This document shows, in pieces, positions 23,189-34,279 of a stretch of 64,000 nt of DNA. The stretch comes from Isoetes taiwanensis (lineage: Eukaryota; Streptophyta; Lycopodiopsida; Isoetales; Isoetaceae). The translations under genes were made by a program, and so were the position numbers. The notes under the pieces were generated by a model. That model did not search any database. It had not been told where the DNA came from and worked only from the letters and a program-made list of their open reading frames with translations. Location: positions 2,575,305 to 2,639,304 of the forward strand of contig JAJEKV010000062.1 of assembly GCA_021234155.1 (NCBI GenBank). Direction: 5' to 3'. Position 1 is the first letter of the stretch. Each line of letters starts with the position of its first letter.

Positions 23189-23316
23189 TGGGCTGTGGAT
23201 TTTTAGCGCATAGTGCGGACTAACATCAAGCATTAAAGTGCAGACCAGCAGTTTGGACTGTGGATTTCTCAGCGTTTAGTGCAGTCCAACATCAAGCATC
23301 AAAAGTGCATACCAGC
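23189..23316. repeat. Two-copy tandem repeat, about 63 bp
   Basis: GGGCTGTGGATTTTTAGCGC... and TGGACTGTGGATTTCTCAGCG... share the downstream phrases TTAGTGCAGTCC, AACATCAAGCAT and CATACCAGC. It lies just after the PPR fragment and is non-coding. Confidence 0.75.
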
Positions 23317-23319
23317 CAT

Positions 23320-25330
23320 TTCACATCGGGACAGCTTCTGATCTCTCACAAGATATTTGTTCTTTTCTGTAAGGCTAATTTGTTTATCACAGGTACTCTG
23401 GTAATTCCTCACATCTCAGTCAGCGGCTTGAGAAGAGCAAAGTTGGTTCACAGCATCAATCAATGGGTTGAACAAAATATCTTGGAAATGGTTCTGCTTT
23501 GCTGAGGCTGATCTAGAAGGTCCGACCTGCATAAAGTCAGCGGATTAGCCTCATAGCCTTTAATAGAAGCTATATCTAACTGAAAGAGTTTTTGTGAGAT
23601 TTGCAACGGGGCCAAATTTTGTGTAAGTTATCCAAGTCTACTCAAGGTTTTGTGATTTTTTGCCAACATGTCTAGATTACCAAAGGAAACGTTCAAAGCT
23701 GAGGCCAGAAGGTCATTGCCCAAGTACAAGAGAAAAGGAACCTTTTTGAATGTAAACCTGTCTAGTCGAATGTCACAAGTTGAGAGCAGAACCGAGGATT
23801 TCCTTTACAAAGGATCTGCTTAGCTGTATATTGGCAAAAAATAGTTTACTGCCTTTTTTCTGCAAATGGATTCCCTTCCTGCAATTTTTTGATCCAAAAT
23901 GACCACATCTCAGTTGATAAACCAGCCAGGAGAATTACAGCTACCAATCTAACCACAACTTTGGTCCTTGCAAAACAATTTGACAATGTTTTGATAACCC
24001 GGAGAGCCAAAGTTGACATGTTTCTAACAGTTGGCTTTTGATCCTTATGATAATTGTTATCTCGTTTCAAAACATGTAACATTCAGAATATCTATGATAA
24101 GTTTGCACATTCTGTTCATTTAATGCTCTAATATGTACTCGTATAAAATAGCACCTCTCAAGCTCTTTATAAAACCAATTACAGTTTATTTCTTTGATCA
24201 TTTTACAAATGTACTTAGGCAACATTAGAGGTATCTTGTTGTTGACCATCATGTCCGAGTTGACTAGACATGGGCAATATTGGGATAATTTGTTTAACAC
24301 CTGGCCTCATTTACTTGCGGCCATCACCATGTTTAAGGATGTTGTATCATGTTTAAGTCATCAGCACGTTCTATTGCATTAATTAAAGAAGTACTAACAA
24401 GAACACTATTGAACAGAAACACAGTATGATCTTAACCATTAATGGCTGTAAAAACCCATCTAGTGAGCTAAGTTAGTTTGTTAGGAGGAACAAGAATTGT
24501 GGCTATCAATGGAAAATAAAGCGACCAAGGAACTTTAACAAACTCCAACTTAGTGGAGCCCTCCAGCCTTTTCATTGTAGTCCCTTCGACTCGACTAAGC
24601 TAACTCATTGTTTTTTGGCTGTGTTATCTGCCGGGAATCAGTCTACAAAGTTCTATACTTTGGCCAAACCCAGATTAGGGGCTTGTTACCTTACATGCTT
24701 GGCCATAAAGGCGACTTGTCTTGCGTGATAACCGATTATTATCTATGTTGGAGATTTTGACGACATCATCCAGCAGCCGAGAACCAAAGAAGTTTTTTTT
24801 TCTTTCCTTCAAAAGATCTCCTTGTTTACCACAAAATCGCCTGCAGTCGGCCAATATGAAAAGGGGAAGCCCTTTTATATTGAGATATAAGCATTGCCTG
24901 AGCTGTCTGTGTAGCAAAATCAGGAAATCAAACTTGACCTGCCTGTGGTGCTACCCTTCCCTCTGAATCCAGCTGTCCAGGATCAATAGGTATTGTCTGC
25001 ATCAGTCTTTGTGATTTCAACTGCAATAATCCCAATAGGGATTCTTCCTAGTCTTGTTATCGAACACTTCAAATTTATGGCAACAACAGGAACTTGGTTT
25101 TTAAATGGCCATAATTCGCTGCAACCTTCAGACGTGCTTGCCAGGCAACACAAGCTAGAGTGCAATTATGGATGTGCTGAGTCAGGGCGCAGAAGAAGAA
25201 CCTGTATGGCTTTGGAAATGGATGTGAACAGGCTAGAGGAAGGAAGACAAGTGAGTTGTTCTGTTTATGCTAATTTGTTGACTCAATGCAGCAAATTAAA
25301 TGCTTTGTTTTTAGGCAAAAGAATTCTTGC
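23320..25330. other. No recognisable gene
   Basis: Only short, low-confidence frames. An open stretch at 24993-25343 (+) contains RRRRTCMALEMDVNRLEEGRQ but matches nothing I know. No RNA gene or element end was recognised. Confidence 0.5.
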
Positions 25331-25332
25331 CC

Positions 25333-25454
25333 ACTATGGTTAATTTCTCAGCATGCCCACATAAGGCCATTTCTTTCTCATCAGAAGCAGTTGTGGGGCT
25401 TTCCCCTGTGGTGTATGAAGAAGTCCAAAGGCTATGGTTAATTTCTCAGCATCA
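25333..25454 (-). pseudogene. DYW-domain piece of the PPR pseudogene, left of the LINE
   Basis: The minus strand reads AEKLTIAFGLLHTPQGKAP, the start of a DYW deaminase-like domain (EKLA.AFGLLNTPPG type). It is followed, in other frames, by a second partial copy of ADEKEMALCGHAEKLTI (about 25390-25335), so the site carries a short duplication. This is the continuation of the E+ motif that ends at about 27160, on the other side of the inserted LINE. Confidence 0.75.
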
Positions 25455-25630
25455 AGCACAAGGCCAGCCGTACCAACAGCACCTAGGAGCAACAGATCAG
25501 GAGCAACGGCTCGGCTCCATAGCAATCTGCAGTCCCAGTTCGTTTTCCAGGTTGCAGTTTGGTTTAACGCCTCTGGCACAGTAGGGGTTTTGCACACCGC
25601 CTTTGATATGGTGAGGCTTCTCCAGTACGA

Positions 25631-25712
25631 TAGACCGGCTCCGTAGACCGGCTGATTCTTTACTCCATAGACCGGTTGATTCTTTGCTCCATAGACCGGC
25701 TGATTCATCTCC
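25631..25712. repeat. Short tandem repeat in the 5' region of the LINE
   Basis: Four copies of a unit near ATAGACCGGCTGATTCTTT with CTCC joints, period about 28 bp; the first copy is shortened. A second pair, CTGCGTGACCTGTAAGG, follows at 25724-25761. Many LINE 5' UTRs carry such monomers. Confidence 0.8.
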
Positions 25713-25945
25713 CTCAACAGCTCTGCGTGACCTGTAAGGAATTCTGCGTGACCTGTAAGGTCTTGGTACGATCCTGCCTAGCACAATATATCTGTACAGA
25801 GGCCAGCATCAAGCCACCCGATCCTGTAAAGAGGAATTTTGTGACATCACCGACTCCTTCTCTCTTAGCATCAGGTTTTGTTAATTGCTCTTATTGTTCT
25901 TACTGTTCTTGTTGTTTGCCCGCTGCTTCCACATCGCCCCTAGCC

Positions 25946-26956
25946 ATGACGCGCAAAGCTAAGGATATGGCAAGGAAGGCAGCAAAGGCTACACCCTGCC
26001 CGCCCCCTCCCCCTACACCCACAGTTTCTGCAGATGCATCCCCGGTCTCCTGCAATCCGGCCACATCACAGTCCCCCTTGCTTACAATTCAATCCAGGAT
26101 GCGATCGGTCTGGTCTCTAGTTACAGTCACAGAAAATTCTGTGCAGATCCCTCTAGACTGTTGGGCACAGGTTTTAGAAATATTGGAGCACCTAATGAAA
26201 GAATACATAGGTCATGCTGCTAGCTCCCCTTTGCCACCAGACAGATCAGCACACATCTTGCGCTCGGATGCCATGGTACAGACTGAGGCACTCGCAGAGG
26301 TACAGCCAGCCATAGCCATGTCCACAGTGGGTGCCGATGTCGCGGCCCAGACTGAGACAGTGACAGTACCAGAGAGGCCCCCATCCCAGAATTCGAATGC
26401 TCAGATGCAAGATGCAGCTCAGGAGCATGCACAGGAACCAGCAAGAGCGTCCGATCGCATATTGAATGTTCAGATGCAAGATGCAACTCAGGACCATGCA
26501 CAGGCACCAGCAAGAGCGTCTGATAGCACACGGAACCCATGTATGGGCCAATCTGATCGTTCCCTCAACTTGCGTCTAGTAGGCGTCCCAGACATAGCCT
26601 CCTATTCGGATAGCGAGACTGCTGCACATTTTTTCACGGATATTATGCGCATCCGGAGTCCAGAAACTTTTACAGCGTGCCGAGTAGGTGCTCATCGGCC
26701 CGACCGGCCACGCCATCTTCTAGTACAGTTTTCGGCATCCCAGGACCGGCTATATGTGCTACAGCATGGAAGTCACCTCAAGGGCACCCCCTTTTCGGTC
26801 CAGGAAGACCTTTCCCCAGTTCAATTAACTCGGCGGTGTGATGAGCTATGCAAGGTTCGAGAGGCGAGGCTTCAAAGGAAATGGGCAGTCTATCGGGGAG
26901 GTGGCGCACTTATTCTCGATCAGTGGCCTCAGAACCCCTGGTTAGGTTACGTCTAA
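25946..26956 (+). CDS. LINE ORF1 RNA-binding protein (L1 type)
   Basis: An open frame runs 25676-26956; the ATG at 25946 (MTRKAKDMARKAAK) is the likely start, because upstream codons lie in the repeat-rich leader. Layout: basic N-terminus, Pro/Thr/Ser-rich linker (PPPPPTPTVS), a 69-bp tandem duplication coding two AQMQDAAQEHAQEPARAS units (26396-26532), then an RRM-like domain (LNLRLVGVPDIASYSDSETA, AHRPDRPRHLLVQFSA) and a C-terminal domain (LKGTPFSVQEDLSPVQL, QRKWAVYRGGGALILDQWP). The last two match the RRM and CTD of L1 ORF1p, which coats LINE RNA. The frame is intact, unlike most elements here. Confidence 0.85.
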   Translation: MTRKAKDMARKAAKATPCPPPPPTPTVSADASPVSCNPATSQSPLLTIQSRMRSVWSLVTVTENSVQIPLDCWAQVLEILEHLMKEYIGHAASSPLPPDRSAHILRSDAMVQTEALAEVQPAIAMSTVGADVAAQTETVTVPERPPSQNSNAQMQDAAQEHAQEPARASDRILNVQMQDATQDHAQAPARASDSTRNPCMGQSDRSLNLRLVGVPDIASYSDSETAAHFFTDIMRIRSPETFTACRVGAHRPDRPRHLLVQFSASQDRLYVLQHGSHLKGTPFSVQEDLSPVQLTRRCDELCKVREARLQRKWAVYRGGGALILDQWPQNPWLGYV

Positions 26957-27160
26957 TCGCACCAGGGGATATGTCTAGTCACTTCTGCTCGACTCGAGTT
27001 TTGCTCTGTTCTCAAGTCCTTTGGCATTGTGTTTCTCTTATTTGTATTCCATTGTTCATAATGTTTCTGTGATTCGGGCTTATGCCCCTCCTTCTGTATT
27101 GGGTCCCATAACCCGATTGGGTTTTCGCGGACGATAAAATCTTTATCTTTATCTTTATCT

Positions 27161-27873
27161 CATCAGCAGAAGCAGATCCTAACACAAGCTCAATATTTGG
27201 CACATATCCTTCACTTTTCAAGCGCGAACTAAGGATTTGCAGCATTGCTGAGATTTCCCAGCTTTTTTCACTGCCCACACTAAACAGGTGGACATTTCCG
27301 TTCACCTCTATCACAACTTTTGCAGGACTTTTTCTTTGCCCCTGCATTCTTTCTGAGTTCCTCGATTCCATTTGCATGATCCAACATTCCTGTAGCTGCA
27401 TAAAAGTTTGCCATAAGCACATAAGGAATAGCACCTTCTAAATCTAATTGGATTAAATGCTGAAAGCATTTCAAACCAAGCTCAACTTCCCCATAAGTCC
27501 TGCAGGCGTTGAGCAAGGATGTCCACCTTCCCTTAGGTAGAGGGTAAGATACTGACTCAAGCAGTTTTAGTGCCTCATACAAGTTCCCTGATAGTGCAAG
27601 GTGGTCAACCAAGCATATGTAGTGATCTGATGTGGGCGTGATACCGTATTCTGTTGCCATTTGCTTGAAATACTCCTTGCATTTGCTTACAAGGTTGGCA
27701 CGCCCACATGCTGTCAAAAGACAGATGAACGTAGTAGCATCTGGCCTGACATTCTGTTTACGCATGTCCTTAAAACATTTGATTGCCATATTGCCCTCAT
27801 CATTTATGCCATATCCTTCATGCATAGCAGCTCCATTCTTGGCCGATCTCCAATGTTGGTCCGATTCTCCCAT
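27161..27873 (-). pseudogene. PPR protein C-terminal repeats with E/E+ motif (DYW class)
   Basis: Minus-strand frame 27873-27280 gives GYGINDEGNMAIKCFKDMRK, VRPDATTFICLLTACGRANL, YGITPTSDHYICLVDHLALS and ACRTYGEVELGLKCFQHLI, the final PPR repeats, then YVLMANFYAATGMLDHANGI (E motif). After a frameshift near 27330, VIEVNGNVHLFSVGSEKSW and LSSRLKSEGYVPNIELVL form the E+ motif, ending at SADE by 27163, where the LINE tail begins. The DYW part resumes at 25454. Such proteins carry out organelle RNA editing; this copy is disrupted by frameshift and insertion. Confidence 0.9.
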
Positions 27874-27913
27874 TTCCGGCTCTTAACGCAGATGCTCCAA
27901 CACTAGAATCGTT

Positions 27914-29220
27914 GATATATTGAAACTTAGCTTGGCTGACACCCTTCCCTGGTTCTATCCTCTGGCAGGAAGGCTTAGTGATGGAAAACTTGGTCCTCCT
28001 CATGTAGACTGCAATAAAAGGGGTGGAATCTACTGAAGCTTCGGCAGATGATATCTGTTTCCAAGATGCTGTTCATGAAGCAAAGCTCTAGCCCGACCTT
28101 GCTGCCATGAAAAAAGTCAGGATAGTAGATGTACTTGAGCTTCCTCTTCTGTCTGTGCAGGTAAAAACATATTTGGATCTTTTTCTCTAGGATGGCATTG
28201 ATTTTTTTTTTCCTTTCCTTAAATCTTAATTAAAAATCTTATGCTGTATACATATAGATTTATGTCATTTACATGAATGTGTTTCTGCGGGTTATCAGGT
28301 TTGGATGTGAGGGCATCTCCCTTGGCATAGCATTCAACCATGTCATTATGGATGGAAAATCATTCTGGCATTTTGTCAGATCCTGGTCAGAGATTTCAAC
28401 AGGTGCGTCTAACATTTATGTTCATCCAATCCATTCCAGATCTATACTAATGTCTTCAGAACACATTCCTGGTACACCTAGTCTCTCCAATATTCATCAA
28501 CCACCATCTGCAATCTACAAATACTCTCTTCCATATGAACAATACCTAGATCTTGTGTTCACTGTGGCACCACAAACTAAAGTGCAGCAAAAGCACTTCT
28601 ATTTCTCAGTTCCCACTTTAGACAACCTCAAACAACAGATATGCATAGAAAGTGATGAGAAGTCTTTAAAGGTTACTTCACTCAAAGTTATATGTGCCTA
28701 TGTTTGGAAAGCCCTTCTCAAAGCCAGGGAAGCCAACAGAACTAGCGAGACCGGCTTCTACACAATCATAGACATGAGGAAAATGATCAATCCTCCCCTT
28801 GAAGAAGGTTATTTTGGCAATGTGATTACTGTTGTAGGTGCAATTACAAAAACAGGCAATCTTCTAAAAGATGGACTTTCTTATGCTGTGAAGCTTTTGG
28901 AAGAATATGTAAAGTTAGCAGATGTGAAAATGGTGATGTTGAATTTTGAAAATCAAGGAAATGTGATTCTCGTGCCTTCCAATTTAGAACTGCAGCACTG
29001 GTTTGGGACCTTGAGTTCTCTCCTAATTTTGCAGTGTATGAAACTGTATGAGACGGAGTTTGGTTGGGGCAAACCTGTTGCAGTAAGACAAGGCATTGTT
29101 GGCTATAAAGGTGTCCTGACAGTCTTCAGATGTGAAGCTGGAATAGATGTGTTTGTGTCATGCACTGATAAAGAACTAGCTGCACTTGCACTGGTGATGG
29201 TATGCACACTCCAAGTGTAG
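27914..29220 (+). pseudogene. BAHD acyltransferase (HXXXD family), decayed
   Basis: Plant BAHD enzymes move acyl groups from CoA to alcohols or amines in the cytosol. Exon 1 starts without its N-terminus: LKLSLADTLPWFYPLAGRLS (27921-27979), DVLELPLLSVQ (to 28160), then a GT donor. Exon 2 (about 28291-29220) holds the active-site motif HVIMDG (28339-28356), IDMRKMINPPLEEGYFGNV and EFGWGKP (29056-29076), a variant of the structural DFGWG. Defects: a two-base loss near 28020, TAG at 28089-28091, and the intron acceptor reads TCTGCGG where CAG is expected (28288-28290). The C-terminus is near full length. It abuts the oppositely oriented PPR fragment at about 27890. Substrate cannot be told. Confidence 0.85.
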
Positions 29221-30370
29221 AAGTATAATATACCATATGATATACTTGTATCTTCCATAACATAGTTCACATCTACAAGGGCATGTTCTCAAGATATGAG
29301 ATTAGTTATGATGATTGCATAATGTCAATGAGAGATCGTATTAGTATTCTCTTGCTTATACATCAGCAAAATGGTCGGACTATCTTCTCAAAACATATCT
29401 ATTGCATGCCCCAATATGCATACACTCTTATTTGCTAACATAATACTTTTCTAGAATTCTAATGAGGCTTATCAATTCATATATGTACTATAAACAACAA
29501 TATAGCAATATGTTGCTGTGCTTTACGAATTCATGTATAAGTGACTTAGCAAGTGGGTGGGTGTAAAAGACAAGAGGTATATGTCTACAAGTAACTTAGC
29601 ACCTTGTAGGTAAGAGACTTAGCACCTTGTAGCTAAGATACTTGGTATTTAAGGTGCATAGCGTATGGTCATATATGCCTACAAGTAATTTAGCACAACT
29701 AGATCTGGGTTACATGCCTATAAGTAATTTAGCACAACTAGATCTGGGTTTCTTCTCGGATGCATGGCTATGCTAGATATGGGCTTACCTATCACCAGCA
29801 CGCACTCAAAATACTCGAAATGGAGAGTTTTATCGGCATACCTAGCAAGAATGAGACCTTAATTATATACACAAAAAAAATTTATTGCAGCGGCCAAGGC
29901 CACCGCGAACATTTTGGTTAAGCTGGAACAATGCCAATTCTAGACATGAAAGTTGAAGTTAGACATGAAAGTTGAAGTAACTGCAATGCTTATGTCTATG
30001 CTTGGGGAATTTGAACCTGTGCAAAATGCTACATTGGTGACACCCCACCTGATATGACATGCCATGCTAAAAACTGTCAAGAACAAATAGCCTTACAAAC
30101 TTCACTTTGATATTTTTCATATGCTAAACTGTTACAACATAATACAGTATAATTTTGATCTCAATCTCAAATCCTATTTTAATTACTATAAACACACCAA
30201 AACTACAACTAAAGAAAAAGGAAAAAATAAAAACATTTATATGTCAAAACAACTCTAACACAACTAATAATGGTGCAGGTAAAATAAAACCTACGATATA
30301 GATATATTGCCTAATGTGCAATAAGAACAACAAGAGATACATAGGAAAAACAACAAACCTATCAACCAGG
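29221..30370. other. No gene; short direct repeats
   Basis: Holds two repeat pairs: ACTTAGCACCTTGTAG units at 29585-29635, and a 42-bp unit (TACAAGTAATTTAGCACAAC plus TAGATCTGGGTT) twice at about 29667-29752. Otherwise unassigned, AT-rich DNA. Confidence 0.6.
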
Positions 30371-30372
30371 TA

Positions 30373-30966
30373 CAAATAACACAAAGCAAAGCCAAATCTC
30401 AAAATGGCAGATGTCGACAAGGACCAACCATACGAAAAAAACTTCCACATCGACCTCTTAGAAGAAACCAAATGCAAGAAAAAGGCAAATGAAATCGAAA
30501 GACATTAATAAACCTTAACAACACAACCAAAAGATGGCTACAACGACCTCATATCCTGCACTTCCAAAACTAGGAAATACTGGTACCTTAGACGCAGGAG
30601 CGACATCTAAACTATCCAAACAAGATATGCTATTTCTATCATGGACAATAGATTTCAATATAAACAGCACAAATCAAAACCAAATCTCAAAATGGCATCA
30701 GACGTCTAGAAGTATAAACCTTACGAAACGAACTTCCACATCGACCTTCTAGAAGAAACCAAAACCAAGAAAATGGCAAACGAAATCGAAAGACGTTACA
30801 TAAACCTCTACAACACAACAAAAGATGGCTATAACAACCTCATATCTTGCCCATCTAAAACTAAGAAATACTTGTATCTTAAACGAAGAGGCATCATATA
30901 AACCACATACGCTATTCCAACCATGGACAATGAATTTCAATACAAATTTTTCCACCGCCTTTATTT
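30373..30966. repeat. Two-copy tandem repeat, period about 296 bp
   Basis: Copy 1 (30373 onward) and copy 2 (30669 onward) share CCAAATCTCAAAATGGCA, AACTTCCACATCGACCT, AGAAGAAACCAAA, GGCAAA(T/C)GAAATCGAAAGAC and AAAGATGGCTA(C/T)AACAACCTC in the same order. Copies have diverged by substitutions and small gaps and contain no supported gene. The array lies upstream of the Tnp2 remnant and may belong to the same CACTA element. Confidence 0.8.
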
Positions 30967-31280
30967 TCTACAGCCTCTGGCGTGCCTTTTTGCTAGTTTC
31001 AATCATGTACTCATACTTAATGTTGTGCATACTTAACGCCATCAAGTGTAATGCTTAGATTCTATGTGCAACACTTAATGCTATTTAAAGTGCATTATGT
31101 TTCTTTCATTTTTCCTTTCTTTAATTATTCATTTCATGTGCTCTTACTTATTGTTATGCTTACTTGGTAACTTTATACCTAGTGTTTAGATTTCAAACAT
31201 TTATTATAATGCTTGAAAAAAATGGTTAATGGCTTAAAAGTAAGGGTATTCTTGACATATTGGATAAACGGTTGTTTTGG

Positions 31281-32400
31281 TGTAGGTACTAGATGCTCCT
31301 CGTAAATCAAAGTTCCATCGTGATGATATGGAAAAGATTGCACGAGAAAATCCTATAGTTAATGGGAATGTGGAACAAAACACTGGTCATGCTTATGATG
31401 AGACGACTCAAGATTTGTTGTACGAGCATGCTCAATTTGAGTTTCTCATGCAAGGCATTGATAATGGCATTGACAAACAAGATATGCACGCCTCTGAGAT
31501 TGATGAAGTCATTGAGGTAGATCCAGCTGACTACCTTGATGATCAAATAATCTAGGATGCCAAAACAAAATTATACGAGGGTTGCAAAATATTGAGATTG
31601 ACATTTAAACTATGCCTCCTCAACTTGCAAGGGCAATATAAGATATCAAATGTTGCAGTTGATGCAATATTAAGGTTCTTCCTTCCCTTCCTAACTCTTA
31701 ATTCTCGAACATATAAAATTTTATTGTTTATCTTTGTTGGCTTAATCATCATATATTTGTGTATGCAGACTTATTTGTAAAATATTGCCTCCTGAAAACA
31801 AGGCTCCTTCTAGTCGTTCTGAAGCACGTAAGCTCATAAAGGCGCTTGGTTTTGAGTACGAGAATATCCATGTATGTCCAAACGAGTGTACCTTATATTA
31901 TAAGGACACCAAGGATATGGTTCATTGTCCGAAATGTAACGAGTCGAGGTACCGTAAAGGGTGTACCATTCCAATGTAACGTGTGTACCATGGATATGGT
32001 ACACTGAACCATGGATATGTTACATTGAACCAAGGATATGGTTCAATGTAACGAGTGTACCATTCCAAACAAGGTATTGCGGTATTTTCCTATAATTCCT
32101 AGACTTAAACATATGTTTAGGACAAAGGAGATTGCTGTCTTGATGGATTAGCATGTAAATAACTGTAGTTCTGATGGAGTTATGCGCATTCCCCTGATTC
32201 AGAGGCATGGAGATTTATAAATAGCAGTTGGCCCTAATTTCAAAATGAACCAAGACATATTCAAATTGGTCTCGCAACAGATGGTTTCAATCCTTTTTTC
32301 GCAACGGATAGCCTCGTGGTCCACATGGCCAGTCATGCATATGCCCGAACATCCCTTCACATGAGTACAGCTCAAAACATAGGCATGTTTCAAGCTTTAC
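31281..32400 (+). pseudogene. CACTA/En-Spm Tnp2-type transposase remnant
   Basis: After an acceptor-like AG (31286) the frame reads VLDAPRKSKFHRDDMEKIAR and DEVIEVDPADYLDD, and then, across frames, RLTFKLCLLNLQGQYKISN, PSSRSEARKLIKALGFEYEN, IHVCPNECTLYYKD, CPKCNESRY, LRYFPIIPRLKHMFRTKEIA and IGLATDGFNPFF (about 32262). This is the conserved order of plant Tnp2 transposases: the zinc-binding CPNxC...CPxC segment, then P.IPRLK.MF and the DGFNPF box. Stops, a local duplication of TACCATGGATATGGTAC-like phrases (31988-32063) and truncation after about 32400 show decay. Confidence 0.85.
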
Positions 32401-33290
32401 AGATGCGTCCCTTTGAAAGAACTCAGCTCCGCCTTTGCGCGGAGGATGATCTCAGTCTAAGATATATGGCATAGAAAATATGACCAAGAATATAGACCAA
32501 ATATCTTCTTGCCACCTTTAGTGTAAAACAAAACTATGTATTGTGAACACCAAATATATTGTTGCCACCATGCATTAATGGGTTTTTAGGTTTAAGACAA
32601 AATCATATATTCTAAAGTTCTAATCATAGTGGGAGGATGCCCACTATGGTGATATGCACTTCTTGGGGCGGTTCAATCTGACGGCTATGATATGCACTTC
32701 TTGGGGCGGTTCAATCTGACGGCTATGATTGGTCCATTTTGACAGAAGAACATTCTATTCTGAAGACTAAAGGGTTATGGATTATCAAATCGCTTCTCAA
32801 ATCAATTATCTTCAAGGTTTAACCACAGCTTTTTTGAATCGATCCTCTTCAAGGGTATAATCGCAGTACTTTTTGCACTAATTTTTCAATCTATTCTAAC
32901 AGTAAGTTTGCATCCTGCAGATCATGCCGAACAATCCAAAGCAGACACCTTGTATATGCATTAGAGATGCAGACCCAAATCTGGAACTACAGACCCATAA
33001 CTGTATAGGAGTTGCGCAGACAAAAAGATCCCACCGTAGCACAAAAATAGTTAGAAAATATCGGACTAGACTTGTTTTTGCTTTATTCAGCACAGAGTAA
33101 GAATCTGCTTCTTACAGAGAGGATTTTTGCAAAGAATTACTATGAAGAATCTGAAACAACAAAATTGTGAAGAAATCTTCACATTCCTTGAAATCTTGAC
33201 TCCCTTTTGAAGCTCTATGTTATCTGCTAAAGCATCGAAGTCCTATTTTAGGATTGCCCTTGAAATCCGGTCAGCAAGGGTTGTGATTGG
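32401..33290. other. No gene; contains a 38-bp tandem duplication
   Basis: A 38-bp unit beginning GATATGCACTTCTTGGGGCG occurs twice exactly at 32651-32688 and 32689-32726. The remainder is unassigned. The right edge abuts the 9-bp target duplication of the Mutator-like element; by continuity this flank was once adjacent to the NOG1 upstream region. Confidence 0.7.
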
Positions 33291-33299
33291 GCAAAAAAG
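33291..33299. repeat. 9-bp target-site duplication, left copy
   Basis: GCAAAAAAG directly precedes the left end of the Mutator-like element. The identical 9-mer follows the right end at 41028-41036. Nine bases is the usual Mutator target duplication length. Confidence 0.92.
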
Positions 33300-33479
33300 G
33301 GGTGAAAATATTTTTATCCCGATTATTGTGATTCCATCGCAAGATATTCCCTCCTGCAGAATCACCAGGCCGGCGAAACGGGGTCCGTTCTGGAGACCCC
33401 GTAAACCGTACCCTGACAACGTCACGTGCACCTACTGATGCATCCCAGCCGTCAGTCAGCCAGGTCCATCCTGGCCGTT

Positions 33480-33900
33480 TGTTTCGAAACCTTTCGGCGG
33501 AATCACCACGGAAACAAACCGTCGGATAGAATCACAACTCTTATATTCCACTAGAAGGAATCACAACCGTAGGATACCACTCCGCGGAATCATCAAATTC
33601 TGATTCCACTCGAAGGAATCACGTGAACGCGATTCTGCTAGATGTAATCACATTCTGTGGTATTCAACGTGGCGGAATCACTACAGAGAGATTTCGGGGG
33701 ACGGAATCTCAGTTTTGTGATTCCCCCAGATAGAATCATTCCCCCTTTTTTCGTGATCCCGCCGGACAGAATCACGCCGGATTGATTCCTCCCGGCGGAA
33801 TCTCACGGAATGTGATTCCATCTGGCGGAATTATAATGTCCATGATTCTTTTCGACGGAATCACCAATTTTCCGACCCATTCGACGGAATCACCACCACC
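33480..33900. repeat. Left subterminal array of palindromic units
   Basis: About 14 degenerate copies of an inverted-repeat unit, GATTCC-N(7)-GGAATC with flanking GTG and CAC, spaced about 25-35 bp. Clear copies end in GGCGGAATCA or GACGGAATCA. Stray units also lie within the cargo region (about 34785-34830, 35022-35040 and 36050-36085). Confidence 0.88.
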
Positions 33901-34279
33901 CGCAGACGCATCCTGGCCGCTCGATTTGTCGTGGATATTTTGGCTATTTTAATTATGTCCTAGGATAATTATTAAGTAGATTTTATTTCGTAATATATTA
34001 TTTAAGGGTTTTGAATTCTGGCGACTCATAATTATGCCCGTACACGGTACCCTGACAATGTCATGATTGAAGGCGGCTCCGCGTATCAGCGTCCTCCACG
34101 TCAAGCCCTAGCATGAACTGCACCCATTCGAAGGAATCACACCTTAGCGCCAAAATTTCCCTTTCTCTGTTTCCAAACATTCGTTTTCTCACAGGTTCTT
34201 TCCGGCGCCCCGTTCTTCCGGCGCCTCCTTTTCTGCTAGCGTCTCTTCTTGTCTTTTTGCTGCTTCAATCCCTTTCCAG

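Larger units (their letters stand above)
25455..27160 (+). mobile_element. ORF1-only LINE (half-LINE) inserted in a PPR-DYW pseudogene
   Basis: The interval between the two halves of the PPR-DYW sequence holds one L1-type ORF1 (25946-26956), about 185 bp of 3' sequence and a tail of three TTTATC units (27142-27159). A short tandem repeat (AGACCGGCTGATTC type, 25631-25712) lies in the 5' part. No endonuclease or RT frame is present. Left border is inferred from where PPR coding resumes (25454); the PPR target shows local duplication rather than a clean repeat. Confidence 0.65.

Noticed and set aside
33480-33900. CRISPR array
   Set aside because: Units are degenerate palindromes with no uniform unique spacers, lie in a eukaryotic transposon end, and are mirrored at its other end.
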